Notes: generated from the sequence alone by a model not told the origin. A DNA stretch of 25,337 nucleotides from Pseudomonadota bacterium (GCA_023399465.1 JAEWPB010000100.1:1-25337); one strand, 5' to 3'. Positions 1 to 8,354 are shown, numbered from the stretch's first letter. Numbers and translations: made by a program.

Positions 1-645
1 CTGGTGCATGACGACCTGCCGGCAATGGACGACGACGACCTGCGTCGCGGCCAGCCGACGGTTCACAGGGCCTATGACGAGGCAACCGCAATCCTCGCCG
101 GCGACAGCCTTCTGACCTATGCCTTCGACATCATCGCAGCGCCGGAGACACCGTTGCCTGCCGCTGCGAAACTGGAACTCGTGCTGGCGCTGGCGCGCGC
201 CGCCGGCATCGGCGGCATGGCGGGTGGCCAAGCGCTCGATCTGGCGGCCGAAATCGTAGCACCCGACGAGGCCGGCATCATCACCCTGCAGGCCATGAAA
301 ACAGGGGCGCTGATCCGTTTTGCCTGCGAGGCCGGCGCAATCATATCGGGCACGTCGGCGGAAGACCGCCAGCGGCTTGCCGCCTACGGCGAGAAGATCG
401 GCCTGGCCTTCCAGTTGGCCGACGACCTGCTCGACCTCACTGCCGACGCCGCCACCATGGGCAAGGCGACCGGCAAGGATGCTGCCCGCGGCAAAGGCAC
501 GCTGGTCGCGCTTCATGGCCAAGCGTGGGCCGAGGAACGGCTGGAAAAACTGGTGGCGGAAGCGACAGCGATACTCGCACCGTTCGGCGACAAGTCCGCC
601 GTTCTCGTCGAGACCGCCCGTTTCGTTGCCAACCGGAAGAACTGA
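1..645 (+). CDS. ispA: Farnesyl diphosphate synthase (polyprenyl synthetase), 5'-truncated by window edge
   Basis: This is the C-terminal part of a short-chain trans-prenyl diphosphate synthase, which condenses isopentenyl diphosphate with dimethylallyl and geranyl diphosphate to give farnesyl diphosphate in the cytoplasm. The reading frame is open from base 1, so the true start lies outside the window. About 214 residues remain of a family length near 300. The first aspartate-rich motif, DDLPAMDDDDLRRG, starts at visible residue 4 and is almost identical to that of E. coli IspA. The second motif, DDLLD within FQLADDLLDLT, lies near residue 141. Both bind the Mg-diphosphate. The closeness of the first motif to IspA favours farnesyl over longer-chain products, but chain length cannot be proven because the residues just before the motif are missing. 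hisC follows after 21 bases, so co-transcription is plausible. Confidence 0.93.
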   Translation: MVHDDLPAMDDDDLRRGQPTVHRAYDEATAILAGDSLLTYAFDIIAAPETPLPAAAKLELVLALARAAGIGGMAGGQALDLAAEIVAPDEAGIITLQAMKTGALIRFACEAGAIISGTSAEDRQRLAAYGEKIGLAFQLADDLLDLTADAATMGKATGKDAARGKGTLVALHGQAWAEERLEKLVAEATAILAPFGDKSAVLVETARFVANRKN

Positions 646-666
646 TCGCCCGTAGAACGGATTGCC

Positions 667-1722
667 ATGAGCAAGTATTGGTCCCCCATCGTTGCGACCC
701 TGAAGCCCTACGTCGCTGGCGAGCAGCCGCGGATCGCCAATCTCGTCAAGCTCAACACCAACGAGAACCCCTACGGCCCGTCGCCGAAGGCGCTCGAGGC
801 CATCCGCGCTGCCGCGGGCGACGATCTGCGCCTCTACCCGGATCCGACGGCGCTGGCCTTGCGCGAGACGATCGCATCCCGGCATGGCGTGTCCGCGGAT
901 CAGGTTTTCGTCGGCAATGGTTCCGACGAGGTGCTGGCGCACACGTTTCAGGCGCTGTTGAAGCACGAGCTTCCCCTGCTCCATCCCGACATCAGCTACA
1001 GCTTCTATCCGACCTATTGCCGGCTCTATGGCATCGAGGCGGTGGAGGTTCCGCTCGCCGGAGACTTCGGCATCGACATCGCCGACTATCGCCGGCCCTG
1101 CGGCGCCATCATCCTGCCCAATCCCAACGCCCCGACGGGGATCGCGCTGCCGCTCGACACAATCGAGACGCTGGTTGCCGAACATCCCGCCCAGGTCGTC
1201 GTCATCGACGAGGCCTATGTCGATTTCGGCGCCGAGTCGGCGATCGCGCTCGTCGCCAGATATCCTAACCTGCTTGTCGTGCAGACCTTGTCGAAATCGC
1301 GGTCGCTCGCGGGCCTCAGGGTCGGCTTCGCGATCGGCCAGCGTCCGCTGATCGAGGCGCTCGAACGGGTCAAGGACAGCTTCAACTCCTATCCGCTCGG
1401 CCGGCCGGCGCAGGCTGGCGCGATGGCCGCCATCGCCGATGAAAGCTGGTTCGAGGACACCCGCGGGCGGGTCATCGCTTCACGTGAAACGGTAAGCAAG
1501 GCCTTACGGGCGCGCGGCTTCGAGGTTCTGCCATCGACGGCGAATTTCGTCTTCGCCCGGCATCCCGCGCGTGATGGCGCGAAACTGGCGCTTGCCCTGC
1601 GCGAGCGGGCCGTTCTCGTGCGCCATTTCGCCAAGCCGCGCATTTCCGATTTCCTGCGCATCACCATCGGCACGCCCGATGAATGCGACCGGCTGATCGC
1701 GGCGCTCGACGAAATTCTCTGA
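667..1722 (+). CDS. hisC: Histidinol-phosphate aminotransferase
   Basis: This 351-residue protein is a fold-type I PLP aminotransferase of the HisC family. It converts imidazole-acetol phosphate and glutamate to histidinol phosphate in histidine synthesis. Visible family marks are KLNTNENPYGPSP at residues 28-40 (substrate loop), the PNPNAPTG segment at 151-158, DEAYVDF at 181-187 (Asp and Tyr contacting the cofactor) and the SKSRSLAGLR block with the PLP Schiff-base lysine K210. The length fits the family. The ATG at 667 is preceded only by a weak purine stretch (GAACGGA), but the protein begins just as expected for HisC. It lies 21 bases after ispA. Rhizobia usually carry more than one HisC-like paralogue, so a role in aromatic amino acid transamination is also possible. 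Confidence 0.92.
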   Translation: MSKYWSPIVATLKPYVAGEQPRIANLVKLNTNENPYGPSPKALEAIRAAAGDDLRLYPDPTALALRETIASRHGVSADQVFVGNGSDEVLAHTFQALLKHELPLLHPDISYSFYPTYCRLYGIEAVEVPLAGDFGIDIADYRRPCGAIILPNPNAPTGIALPLDTIETLVAEHPAQVVVIDEAYVDFGAESAIALVARYPNLLVVQTLSKSRSLAGLRVGFAIGQRPLIEALERVKDSFNSYPLGRPAQAGAMAAIADESWFEDTRGRVIASRETVSKALRARGFEVLPSTANFVFARHPARDGAKLALALRERAVLVRHFAKPRISDFLRITIGTPDECDRLIAALDEIL

Positions 1723-1800
1723 CATTCGGCCACCTCGGCTTGCGGCGATGGTTCTCTCGGCTATGAATACGCCCGGAGAAGCTGAGGGGAAGCCGACCGC

Positions 1801-3333
1801 ATGAAACCGAATATCCTGGTGATCACCGCCGACCAGTGGCGCGGCGAATGTCTGTCGGCAGCGGGTCACGCGTGCGTGAAAACCCCGAACGTCGACGCGC
1901 TGGCCGCCGAAGGCGTGCTGTTTCGCCGCCACTATGCCGGGGCCGCGCCCTGTTCGCCGGCGCGCGCCAGCCTCTATACCGGCCTCTACCAGATGAACCA
2001 CCGGGTCTGCCGCAACGGCTCGCCGCTCGACGCCCGTTTCGACACCCTCGCCTTGGTCGCACGCAGGGCCGGCTACGATCCGACGCTCTTCGGCTATACC
2101 GACACCGCGCCCGATCCGCGCAGGCTCGATCGCAACGATCCGCACCTGACCACCTATGAAGGGGTGCTGCCCGGCTTCACCGTCCGGCAATTGCTGCCCG
2201 AGCACGAAAGGCCATGGCTCTCCTGGCTGCAGGCACGTGGCCATGGCGATGCCACGGACCTTAGCGTGCACCGCCCTCGGGGGAAGGGTCTGCCCGAGAT
2301 CAGCAATGCCCCACCGGCTTATTCGAGCGACGAAACCCAGACGGCGTTCCTGACCGGCGAGTTCACCCGCTGGCTCGGCGAACAGGAAAGACCCTGGTTT
2401 GCGCATATCTCGTTTCTGCGGCCGCACCCGCCCTTCACCGTGCCCGAGCCCTACAACACGATGTTTACGCCCGCAGACGGCCCCGCCTTTGCCCGGCAGC
2501 CCAGCCGGGAGGACGAGGCGGCGCTGCATCCCTACCTCGCCTACGATCTCCCGCGGCAAAAGAAGAGCAGCTTCGTCCATGACGCTGCCGGCAAAGTCAG
2601 CGAATGGGGGCAAGAGGATTTCGCCGCGATCCGGGCGATCTACTACGGCATGATCGCCGAGGTCGATGCCCAGCTCGGCCGTATCTGGCAGGCGCTGAAG
2701 GAAAGCGGCGCGTGGGAGAACACCATCATCGTCTTCACCTCCGACCACGCCGAGATGGCCGGCGACCACTGGTCTCTCGGCAAGGGCGGATTTTTCGACG
2801 GCAGCTATCATATTCCGCTGGTGATCCGTGACCCGCAGCAACGCGATGCTGCCGGCACCCAGGTCGACGCCTTCACCAGCGCCGCCGACATTCTGCCGAC
2901 GCTCGCTGACCTGATGGCGCGGACACTGGCCAACCATAGCGATGGCGTCAGCCTCAGGCCCTTCCTCGAGGGACGGAACCCGGCGCAATGGCGCGACGCC
3001 GCCTTCTGGGAATTCGACTTCCGCGATATCGCCGAAGGAAAGACAGAGCGCCATTTCGGATTGCGCTCCAATGAATGCAATCTCGCCGTCATCCGCGACG
3101 AGAACTTCAAGTACGTGCACTTCGCGGCACTGCCGCCGCTGCTTTTCGACCTTGTCGCCGATCCGATGGAAACCCGCAATCTGGCCGAGGACCCCGCCTA
3201 TGCCCCGGTGCGCCTGCGCTATGCCGAAAAACTGCTGTCGCTCCGGGCCCGCCACCTCGACCAGACACTGGCCTACACGGAATTGACAGAGACGGGACCC
3301 GTCAACCGGATGGAAGGGTTTTTGCAGGCATGA
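1801..3333 (+). CDS. Phosphonate monoester hydrolase / sulfatase family, formylglycine-type
   Basis: This 510-residue protein belongs to the alkaline phosphatase superfamily. It resembles the Rhizobium leguminosarum phosphonate monoester hydrolase (about 514 residues) from end to end. The sulfatase signature CSPAR starts at Cys51, followed by ASLYTGLYQMNHR. Cys51 is the residue converted to formylglycine by a maturation enzyme. Metal ligands are visible as Asp11 in ADQW near the N-terminus and Asp315-His316 in TSDHAEMAGDH. The C-terminal segments EFDFRDI and KYVHFAALPPLLFDL are also typical of the PMH branch. No signal peptide is seen, so it is probably cytoplasmic. Family members hydrolyse phosphonate monoesters, phosphodiesters and sulfate esters promiscuously, and the natural substrate is unknown. 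GAGGGG about 10 bases before the ATG supports the start. No formylglycine-generating enzyme gene is in the window. Confidence 0.85.
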   Translation: MKPNILVITADQWRGECLSAAGHACVKTPNVDALAAEGVLFRRHYAGAAPCSPARASLYTGLYQMNHRVCRNGSPLDARFDTLALVARRAGYDPTLFGYTDTAPDPRRLDRNDPHLTTYEGVLPGFTVRQLLPEHERPWLSWLQARGHGDATDLSVHRPRGKGLPEISNAPPAYSSDETQTAFLTGEFTRWLGEQERPWFAHISFLRPHPPFTVPEPYNTMFTPADGPAFARQPSREDEAALHPYLAYDLPRQKKSSFVHDAAGKVSEWGQEDFAAIRAIYYGMIAEVDAQLGRIWQALKESGAWENTIIVFTSDHAEMAGDHWSLGKGGFFDGSYHIPLVIRDPQQRDAAGTQVDAFTSAADILPTLADLMARTLANHSDGVSLRPFLEGRNPAQWRDAAFWEFDFRDIAEGKTERHFGLRSNECNLAVIRDENFKYVHFAALPPLLFDLVADPMETRNLAEDPAYAPVRLRYAEKLLSLRARHLDQTLAYTELTETGPVNRMEGFLQA

Positions 3334-3362
3334 AGGGTAACAGGCGCCGCTGACACCGCCGC

Positions 3363-3378
3363 GTGCATGTAGATGCAC
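3363..3378. promoter_or_regulatory. Dyad upstream of the orphan SGC/His protein gene
   Basis: GTGCAT-GTAG-ATGCAC is a perfect 6-bp inverted repeat with a 4-base centre, 29 bases before the ATG at 3408. It could be an operator or a small RNA hairpin. No canonical promoter boxes are clear around it, although TATATT directly precedes the ATG. Confidence 0.25.
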
Positions 3379-3407
3379 CGCCACAATCGATTCAAAAGCA
3401 GTATATT

Positions 3408-4049
3408 ATGACCGATCTTTCCAATTTTTTTCTCAATCCGAAGGCATTTCTGAAAAAGAACCTTCTTATCATGGATACGTCGGTGAACGGCGTGTGCGGG
3501 TCGGAGACCCAGGTGATTGGCAACTTCACCATCGCACCTGACGAGCGCTATGAAAACGTCAAGCGGAAGGCGACATTCCGCACCTACAATGTCGACGCCC
3601 TGAAAGTGAGCTGGAAAGGCGGATACGGCAACGGCACCGTGCCGGGCATATGGTTGCCGTTCAAGGCGAACAGTCGCTGCACCGCGCTGCTGCCGAAGCA
3701 TGTGCCGTTCATGTTCACCGCACCGATGAGCGGCTGCTCCTTTGCGCTATCGACCTTCGACAACGGCATGGCAAGGGTCGCGCACGTCAATTTCCAGACT
3801 GACGACGGCCATATCGACACGGCCAAAATGAACTCCCACACCGCCGGTTTCAGCAAGACAATCAACCGCGGAGACTATCGCAACAAGGTGCGCGGCAAAC
3901 CCGTCGCGCCGGAACGGGAAGCCGGGCTGCTGATGACGGTGGTTGGAACCAACAATCCAAAGACAGGCTGGAAGTTCTACGGCCAGCAATACGAGCTGAA
4001 CCTGATGAACGGCACGGCCGAATACATCGAACTGTTCGAGTTCAACTGA
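3408..4049 (+). CDS. Orphan protein with CNF1/BLF1-like SGC...His motif
   Basis: I do not recognise this 213-residue protein as a named family. It is soluble-looking, with no signal peptide or membrane segment, and the second half has mostly beta-type composition. The notable feature is FMFTAPMSGC at 101-110 followed by ARVAHV with His126. An SGC cysteine followed about 15 residues later by a histidine is the catalytic layout of CNF1-type toxin deamidases (Cys866/His881 in CNF1), a fold also seen in BLF1 and CheD. This is motif-level inference only. The start is uncertain. The ATG at 3408 has no good Shine-Dalgarno; an in-frame GTG at 3363 and an ATG at 3471 (giving MDTSVNG) are alternatives. 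It sits alone between the hydrolase and the convergent ispG, and its 5' end is more AT-rich than its neighbours, which may hint at acquisition. Confidence 0.7.
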   Translation: MTDLSNFFLNPKAFLKKNLLIMDTSVNGVCGSETQVIGNFTIAPDERYENVKRKATFRTYNVDALKVSWKGGYGNGTVPGIWLPFKANSRCTALLPKHVPFMFTAPMSGCSFALSTFDNGMARVAHVNFQTDDGHIDTAKMNSHTAGFSKTINRGDYRNKVRGKPVAPEREAGLLMTVVGTNNPKTGWKFYGQQYELNLMNGTAEYIELFEFN

Positions 4050-4055
4050 AGGATC

Positions 4056-4072
4056 GCGACCGCTCGGGTCGC
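4056..4072. terminator. Stem-loop between convergent genes
   Basis: GCGACC-GCTCG-GGTCGC forms a 6-bp GC-rich stem with a 5-base loop. It starts 6 bases after the stop of the orphan gene and 14 bases from the stop of ispG on the other strand. There is no T-run on either side, so it is a weak candidate for an intrinsic terminator. Confidence 0.35.
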
Positions 4073-4086
4073 CACCGTCAGGCGGC

Positions 4087-5349
4087 CTATTCGGCCGCCG
4101 TCTTCTGGCCGAAGCGCTTCTCGATATACTCGATCACCAGCGCCTCGAAATCGGCGGCGATGTTGGGGCCGCGCAGCGTCATCGCCTTCTGGCCATCGAT
4201 GAAGACCGGGGCGGCCGGCGTCTCGCCTGTGCCGGGCAGCGAAATGCCGATATCGGCGTGCTTGCTTTCGCCCGGGCCATTGACGATGCAGCCCATGACG
4301 GCGACGTTCAGCGCCTCGACGCCCGGATATTTTTCACGCCAGACCGGCATGTTCTTGCGGATGTCGTTCTGGATGTTCTGGGCTAGCTCCTGAAACACGG
4401 TCGAGGTGGTGCGCCCGCAGCCGGGACATGCGGCCACCACCGGCACGAACTGGCGGAAACCCATCACCTGCAGGATCTCCTGGGCTACCTGCACCTCGCG
4501 GGTACGGTCGCCATTCGGCTCCGGCGTCAGCGATACGCGGATGGTGTCGCCGATCCCCTGCTGAAGCACGTAGCCCATGGCGGCCGACGAGGCGACGATG
4601 CCCTTGGTGCCCATGCCGGCTTCCGTCAGGCCGAGATGCAGGGCATGATCGGAGCGCTCGGCGAGCATCGAATAGCAGGCGATCAGGTCCTGCACCTGGC
4701 TGACCTTGGCCGACAGGATGATGCGGTTGCGCGCCAGGCCGATCTCTTCGGCGAGATTGGCAGAAATCAGTGCCGATTGCACGATCGCCTCGCGGGTGAC
4801 GTCGCGGGCCGACAGCGGAAAGCCCGCCGCCTGGTTCTGATCCATCAGGCTGGTCAGCAGGTCCTGGTCGAGCGAGCCCCAGTTGACGCCGATGCGCACC
4901 GGCTTGTCATGCTTGATCGCCATCTCGATGATGTCGGCGAACTGCTTGTCCTTCTTGTCCTTGAAGCCGACATTTCCAGGATTGATGCGGTACTTGGCCA
5001 GTGCCTCGGCGCAGGCTGGATGATCGGCAAGCAGCTTGTGGCCGATATAGTGGAAATCGCCGACCAGCGGCACGTCGAGGCCGAGGCGAAGCAGACGGTC
5101 GCGGATCTTCGGCACCGCCGCAGCGCTTTCGTCGCGATCGACGGTAATGCGGACGATTTCGGACCCCGCCTTGAAGAGGGCGGCCACCTGGGCAACGGTC
5201 GCATCGATATCAGCGGTATCGGTATTGGTCATCGACTGCACGACGACGGGCGCTTCACCGCCGACGATCACGCCGCCGACATCGACGGCGACGGAGGCGC
5301 GGCGCGGCTTCGGTTCGAACTCAAATGCAGAGGATTTAGCTGACGACAT
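4087..5349 (-). CDS. ispG: 4-hydroxy-3-methylbut-2-en-1-yl diphosphate synthase
   Basis: IspG (GcpE) is the 4Fe-4S enzyme that reductively opens methylerythritol cyclodiphosphate to HMBPP in the MEP isoprenoid pathway. The 420-residue protein shows the N-terminal TIM-barrel start VVVQSMTNTDTADIDAT, then GDFHYIGHKLL, INPGNVG and RIGVNWGSL. The C-terminal cluster domain carries Cys308 and Cys311 in ACPGCGR, and Cys354 with Glu361 in GCIVNGPGE. These are the three cysteines and the glutamate that ligate the cluster. The gap between the cysteine pair and Cys354 is about 11 residues longer than in E. coli. The ATG at 5349 gives a short variable N-terminus before the conserved core. It lies within 5 kb of ispA but is on the opposite strand and forms a separate transcription unit. 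Confidence 0.96.
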   Translation of the reverse strand: MSSAKSSAFEFEPKPRRASVAVDVGGVIVGGEAPVVVQSMTNTDTADIDATVAQVAALFKAGSEIVRITVDRDESAAAVPKIRDRLLRLGLDVPLVGDFHYIGHKLLADHPACAEALAKYRINPGNVGFKDKKDKQFADIIEMAIKHDKPVRIGVNWGSLDQDLLTSLMDQNQAAGFPLSARDVTREAIVQSALISANLAEEIGLARNRIILSAKVSQVQDLIACYSMLAERSDHALHLGLTEAGMGTKGIVASSAAMGYVLQQGIGDTIRVSLTPEPNGDRTREVQVAQEILQVMGFRQFVPVVAACPGCGRTTSTVFQELAQNIQNDIRKNMPVWREKYPGVEALNVAVMGCIVNGPGESKHADIGISLPGTGETPAAPVFIDGQKAMTLRGPNIAADFEALVIEYIEKRFGQKTAAE

Positions 5350-5543
5350 GCGGACGGCCCTTGCGCGACCTTGTTATTGAAGCCTTTCAGGTGGATCAAG
5401 GGGCGCTTCTTGTCAACCTTCGGCTTGTCATCAAAGCTTCACTTTTGCCTGAGTGCGGCCGAACACGCCCTTCCGCACAATCTTTCGATAGCATCCGGAC
5501 AGCGATCGCAAGCTTATTTGCCATGACGGCGAATTCCACTACC

Positions 5544-5563
5544 ATTTGCGATCAAGAGCAAAT
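5544..5563. promoter_or_regulatory. Dyad in the ispG / molybdenum hydroxylase divergent gap
   Basis: ATTTGC-GATCAAGA-GCAAAT is a 6-bp inverted repeat with an 8-base spacer, 47 bases upstream of the 2Fe-2S subunit start. A separate 8-bp palindrome, GCGATCGC, lies at 5502-5509. The dyad could be an operator for the divergent 260-bp intergenic region (5350-5609). No gene is visible in that gap. Confidence 0.3.
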
Positions 5564-5609
5564 CGCCATCGCACTGTCGATGACGGCAGCATTTCGGGGA
5601 AAGATCAGG

Positions 5610-6068
5610 ATGAAACTCACGGTCAACGGCCAGATCCACGACATCAACGTCGAACCCGAGATGCCGCTCCTGTGGGTGCTGCGCGACGTCCTGCACATCC
5701 ATGGCCCCAAATACGGCTGCGGTGCAGGCCTGTGCGGTGCCTGCACGGTGGTCATCGACGGCGAACCGACCCGTTCCTGCGTGACGCCGGTCGGTGATGT
5801 CGCTTCGGATGTCCGCACCATCGACGGGCTTGCGCGCGACGGCGCTCTCCACCCCGTGCAGCAAGCCTGGCTCGAGGAGCAGGTTGCCCAGTGCGGCTAT
5901 TGCCAGGCCGGGCAGATCATGAACGCGGTCGCCCTGCTCGAGCAAAATCCGGCGCCGAGCGATGCCGAAATCGATGACGCCATGGCCGGCAACCTCTGTC
6001 GCTGCGGCACCTACCCGAAAATCCGCGCGGCCATTCACAAAGCCGCCGCCTTGAAGGCCGGAGCCTGA
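5610..6068 (+). CDS. (2Fe-2S) subunit of xanthine dehydrogenase-family molybdenum hydroxylase
   Basis: This 152-residue protein is the small electron-transfer subunit of an isoquinoline 1-oxidoreductase (IorA)-like or aldehyde-oxidising molybdenum hydroxylase. The N-terminal plant-ferredoxin-type cluster has Cys37, Cys42, Cys45 and Cys57 within YGCGAGLCGACTV. The C-terminal all-helical domain has Cys95, Cys98, Cys130 and Cys132 in QCGYCQ and NLCRCGTY. It therefore carries two 2Fe-2S clusters. The ATG at 5610 follows GGGGAAAGATCAGG and matches the family start MKLTVNG; upstream in-frame codons are not used. It ends 3 bases before the large-subunit ATG, so the two are translationally coupled. 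It has no export signal of its own and would be co-transported with the Tat-bearing partner. Confidence 0.93.
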   Translation: MKLTVNGQIHDINVEPEMPLLWVLRDVLHIHGPKYGCGAGLCGACTVVIDGEPTRSCVTPVGDVASDVRTIDGLARDGALHPVQQAWLEEQVAQCGYCQAGQIMNAVALLEQNPAPSDAEIDDAMAGNLCRCGTYPKIRAAIHKAAALKAGA

Positions 6069-6071
6069 CCG

Positions 6072-8348
6072 ATGTCGAAACTTGGAACCATCACCCGCCG
6101 CACGCTTCTCTTCGGTGCCGCCATCGTCGCCGGCGGCGCAGCCTTCGGCTACTACCGGTACCGCAAACCCTTCGCGAACCCGCTTGAGGGCGATCTCGCG
6201 GACGGCGAGGCGACTTTCAATCCCTATGTGAAGATCGCCAGCGACAACACCATCACCATCATCGCGCCGCGCGCCGAGATGGGCCAGGGCGTCGCGACCA
6301 CGCTTGCCGCACTCGTGGCCGAGGAACTCGATGTCCGGCTCGACCAGGTGAGGGTCGAGCACGGACCGGCATCGCCGGCCTATTACAATTCCGCAGCGCT
6401 GGAGGAAGGCGCGCCGCAGCCGAAATTCGATGACGGCTTCGTGGCAGAAAGCATGCGCGGCGCCATGGGCGTGCTGGCCAAGTTCCTGGCATTGCAGTTC
6501 ACCGGCGGCTCGACTTCGACGGTCGATGCCTTCGAGGGCATGCGCCATGCCGGCGCGATCGCGCGGGAAATGCTGAAGCAGGCCGCCAGCGAGAAGCTCG
6601 GGGTTCCGCTTACCGGGCTTGCGACCGCCGAAGGCAAGGTCACCGACCCCGCTTCCGGCCGCTCGCTCACCTATGGCGAGCTGGCGCTTGCGGCAGCAGA
6701 GCTCGACCCGCCGGCGGATGTGGCGCTGCGCGGCCGCTCGGAGTGGAAGATCCTCGGCAAGCCGCAGATGCGCACCGACATGCATGCCAAGGTGACCGGA
6801 GCCCCCGTCTTCGGGATAGATGTCGACCTGCCCGACATGCTGTTTGCCACGGTACGCATGAACCCGCATCTCGGCGGCCGGATGAAGGGCTTCGATGCCG
6901 CCGCAGCCAAGGCGATGCGCGGCGTCGTCTCCGTGACCACCATCGACAGCCCGCTCGGCCAGGGCATTGCCGTGATCGCCGACAACAGCTGGCGCGCCTT
7001 CCGGGCAGCCGATGCGGTGACCGTCGAGTGGGACAGGACCGACCTTCCCGACACGCCGGAGGCGATCGCCGCCGCCCATGACCAGGCCCTTTCCGGCAGC
7101 GATTTCTTCACGCTCCGCAGTGTCGGTGATCCGGAGCGCGTCTATGCCGATGCCCATGCCGACCGCATCGTCGCCGCCGACTACAGCGTCCCCTATCTCG
7201 CTCACGCGACGATGGAGCCGATGAACGCCACCGCGCGCCTGAAGGACGGCTTTCTCGATGTCTGGGCGCCGAACCAGTCGCCCTCGGTGATCCAGATGAT
7301 CGCCAGGCGTATCACCGGCCTCGACGCCGATCGCATTCGCATCCACACAACGATGATGGGCGGCGGCTTCGGCCGGCGGATCGAGCCGGATTTCAGCGAC
7401 TATGCCATCCGGGTGGCGATGCTGACCGAGGGCCGCCCGGTCAAGGTGACCTGGAGCCGCGAGGAAGACATGACCCACGGCGCCTATCGCCCAGCGGCAA
7501 AGGCGCGCTACAAGGCGCTTCTCGACGCCGACGGCATGCCGCTGGCGCTCACCGGCTCGGTCGCCAGCCAGTCGGTGGTCGCCGGGATGGCCGGCCGCAT
7601 CGCGCCTGCCATGCCGATGGCCGGGCCGGACAAGGCCCTGATCGACGGCGCCTATAACCAGCCCTATGCGCTCGAGCACTATCGCATCGACGGCCGCAAG
7701 GTGGACCTGCCGATCCCGGTCGGCTCCTGGCGCTCGGTCGGGGCGTCGTTCAACACCTTCATGCTGGAAAGCTTCATCGACGAGATCGCGGCAGCCGGTG
7801 GCAAGGATCCGCTGGCGCTGCGGCAGGCGCTGCTTTCCGGATCAAAAGCCGGGCGCGGTGTCGTCGACAAGGTCGCCGAGATGTCCGGCTGGGGGACGCC
7901 GCTTCCTGCAGGCAAGGCGCGCGGCATAGCTTTTGCGCTGACCTTCAGCACCTTTGTCGCTGAGGTCGTGCAGGTCGCCGAGATCGATGGCGCGATCCGC
8001 ATCGAGAAGGTCTGGTGCGCCGTCGATCCTGGTCTCGTCCTCGATCCCGGCATCTTCAAGGCGCAGATGATGTCCGGCATCGTCTACGGCCTATCCTCAG
8101 CCATGAACCAGGAAATCACCTTCGTCGACGGGGTCGTCAGCCAGACGAACTTCCATGACTACGATGCCATGCGCATCGGCCAGTGCCCGGAAATCGAAGT
8201 CGAGGTTCTCGAAAACTCCGACTGGATGGGCGGCGCCGGTGAACCCGGTACGCCGCCGTCGATTCCGGCGCTCGCCAATGCCGTGTTCGCGCTGACCGGC
8301 AAGCGGATCCGCGACCTGCCCATGAACCGGGAGGTCACGTTCGCCTGA
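6072..8348 (+). CDS. Molybdopterin-binding subunit of IorB-type molybdenum hydroxylase, Tat-exported
   Basis: This 758-residue protein is the large catalytic subunit of an isoquinoline 1-oxidoreductase beta-like (xanthine dehydrogenase family) enzyme, which hydroxylates or oxidises aldehydes or N-heterocycles using water. The N-terminus ITRRTLLFGAAIVAGGAAFG is a twin-arginine signal or anchor at residues 7-26, so the folded complex should reach the periplasm. Cofactor-binding marks are EMGQGVATTLAALVAEE near residue 75, MMGGGFGRRIEPDF near 428 and MGGAGEPGTPP at 719-729. In the last of these, Glu724 matches the catalytic base of the family. The length is close to IorB (about 780). There is no FAD subunit, so electrons probably pass to a cytochrome or the quinone pool, but no cytochrome or XdhC-type maturation gene is nearby. 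The substrate cannot be told. Confidence 0.9.
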   Translation: MSKLGTITRRTLLFGAAIVAGGAAFGYYRYRKPFANPLEGDLADGEATFNPYVKIASDNTITIIAPRAEMGQGVATTLAALVAEELDVRLDQVRVEHGPASPAYYNSAALEEGAPQPKFDDGFVAESMRGAMGVLAKFLALQFTGGSTSTVDAFEGMRHAGAIAREMLKQAASEKLGVPLTGLATAEGKVTDPASGRSLTYGELALAAAELDPPADVALRGRSEWKILGKPQMRTDMHAKVTGAPVFGIDVDLPDMLFATVRMNPHLGGRMKGFDAAAAKAMRGVVSVTTIDSPLGQGIAVIADNSWRAFRAADAVTVEWDRTDLPDTPEAIAAAHDQALSGSDFFTLRSVGDPERVYADAHADRIVAADYSVPYLAHATMEPMNATARLKDGFLDVWAPNQSPSVIQMIARRITGLDADRIRIHTTMMGGGFGRRIEPDFSDYAIRVAMLTEGRPVKVTWSREEDMTHGAYRPAAKARYKALLDADGMPLALTGSVASQSVVAGMAGRIAPAMPMAGPDKALIDGAYNQPYALEHYRIDGRKVDLPIPVGSWRSVGASFNTFMLESFIDEIAAAGGKDPLALRQALLSGSKAGRGVVDKVAEMSGWGTPLPAGKARGIAFALTFSTFVAEVVQVAEIDGAIRIEKVWCAVDPGLVLDPGIFKAQMMSGIVYGLSSAMNQEITFVDGVVSQTNFHDYDAMRIGQCPEIEVEVLENSDWMGGAGEPGTPPSIPALANAVFALTGKRIRDLPMNREVTFA

Positions 8349-8354
8349 GGGCAT

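Noticed and set aside
1504..3384. Long open frame on the - strand opposite hisC and the phosphonate monoester hydrolase
   Set aside because: It is antisense to two well-conserved genes, has the Arg/Gly/Val-rich composition of GC-rich shadow frames and shows no recognisable domain.
5361..5609. Upstream in-frame extension of the 2Fe-2S subunit
   Set aside because: Family members start at MKLTVNG; the extra residues are unlike any export signal or domain.
5514..7679. 721-codon - strand open frame opposite the molybdenum hydroxylase genes
   Set aside because: The composition (His/Gly/Arg/Val-rich, no motifs) is a shadow of conserved coding on the + strand.
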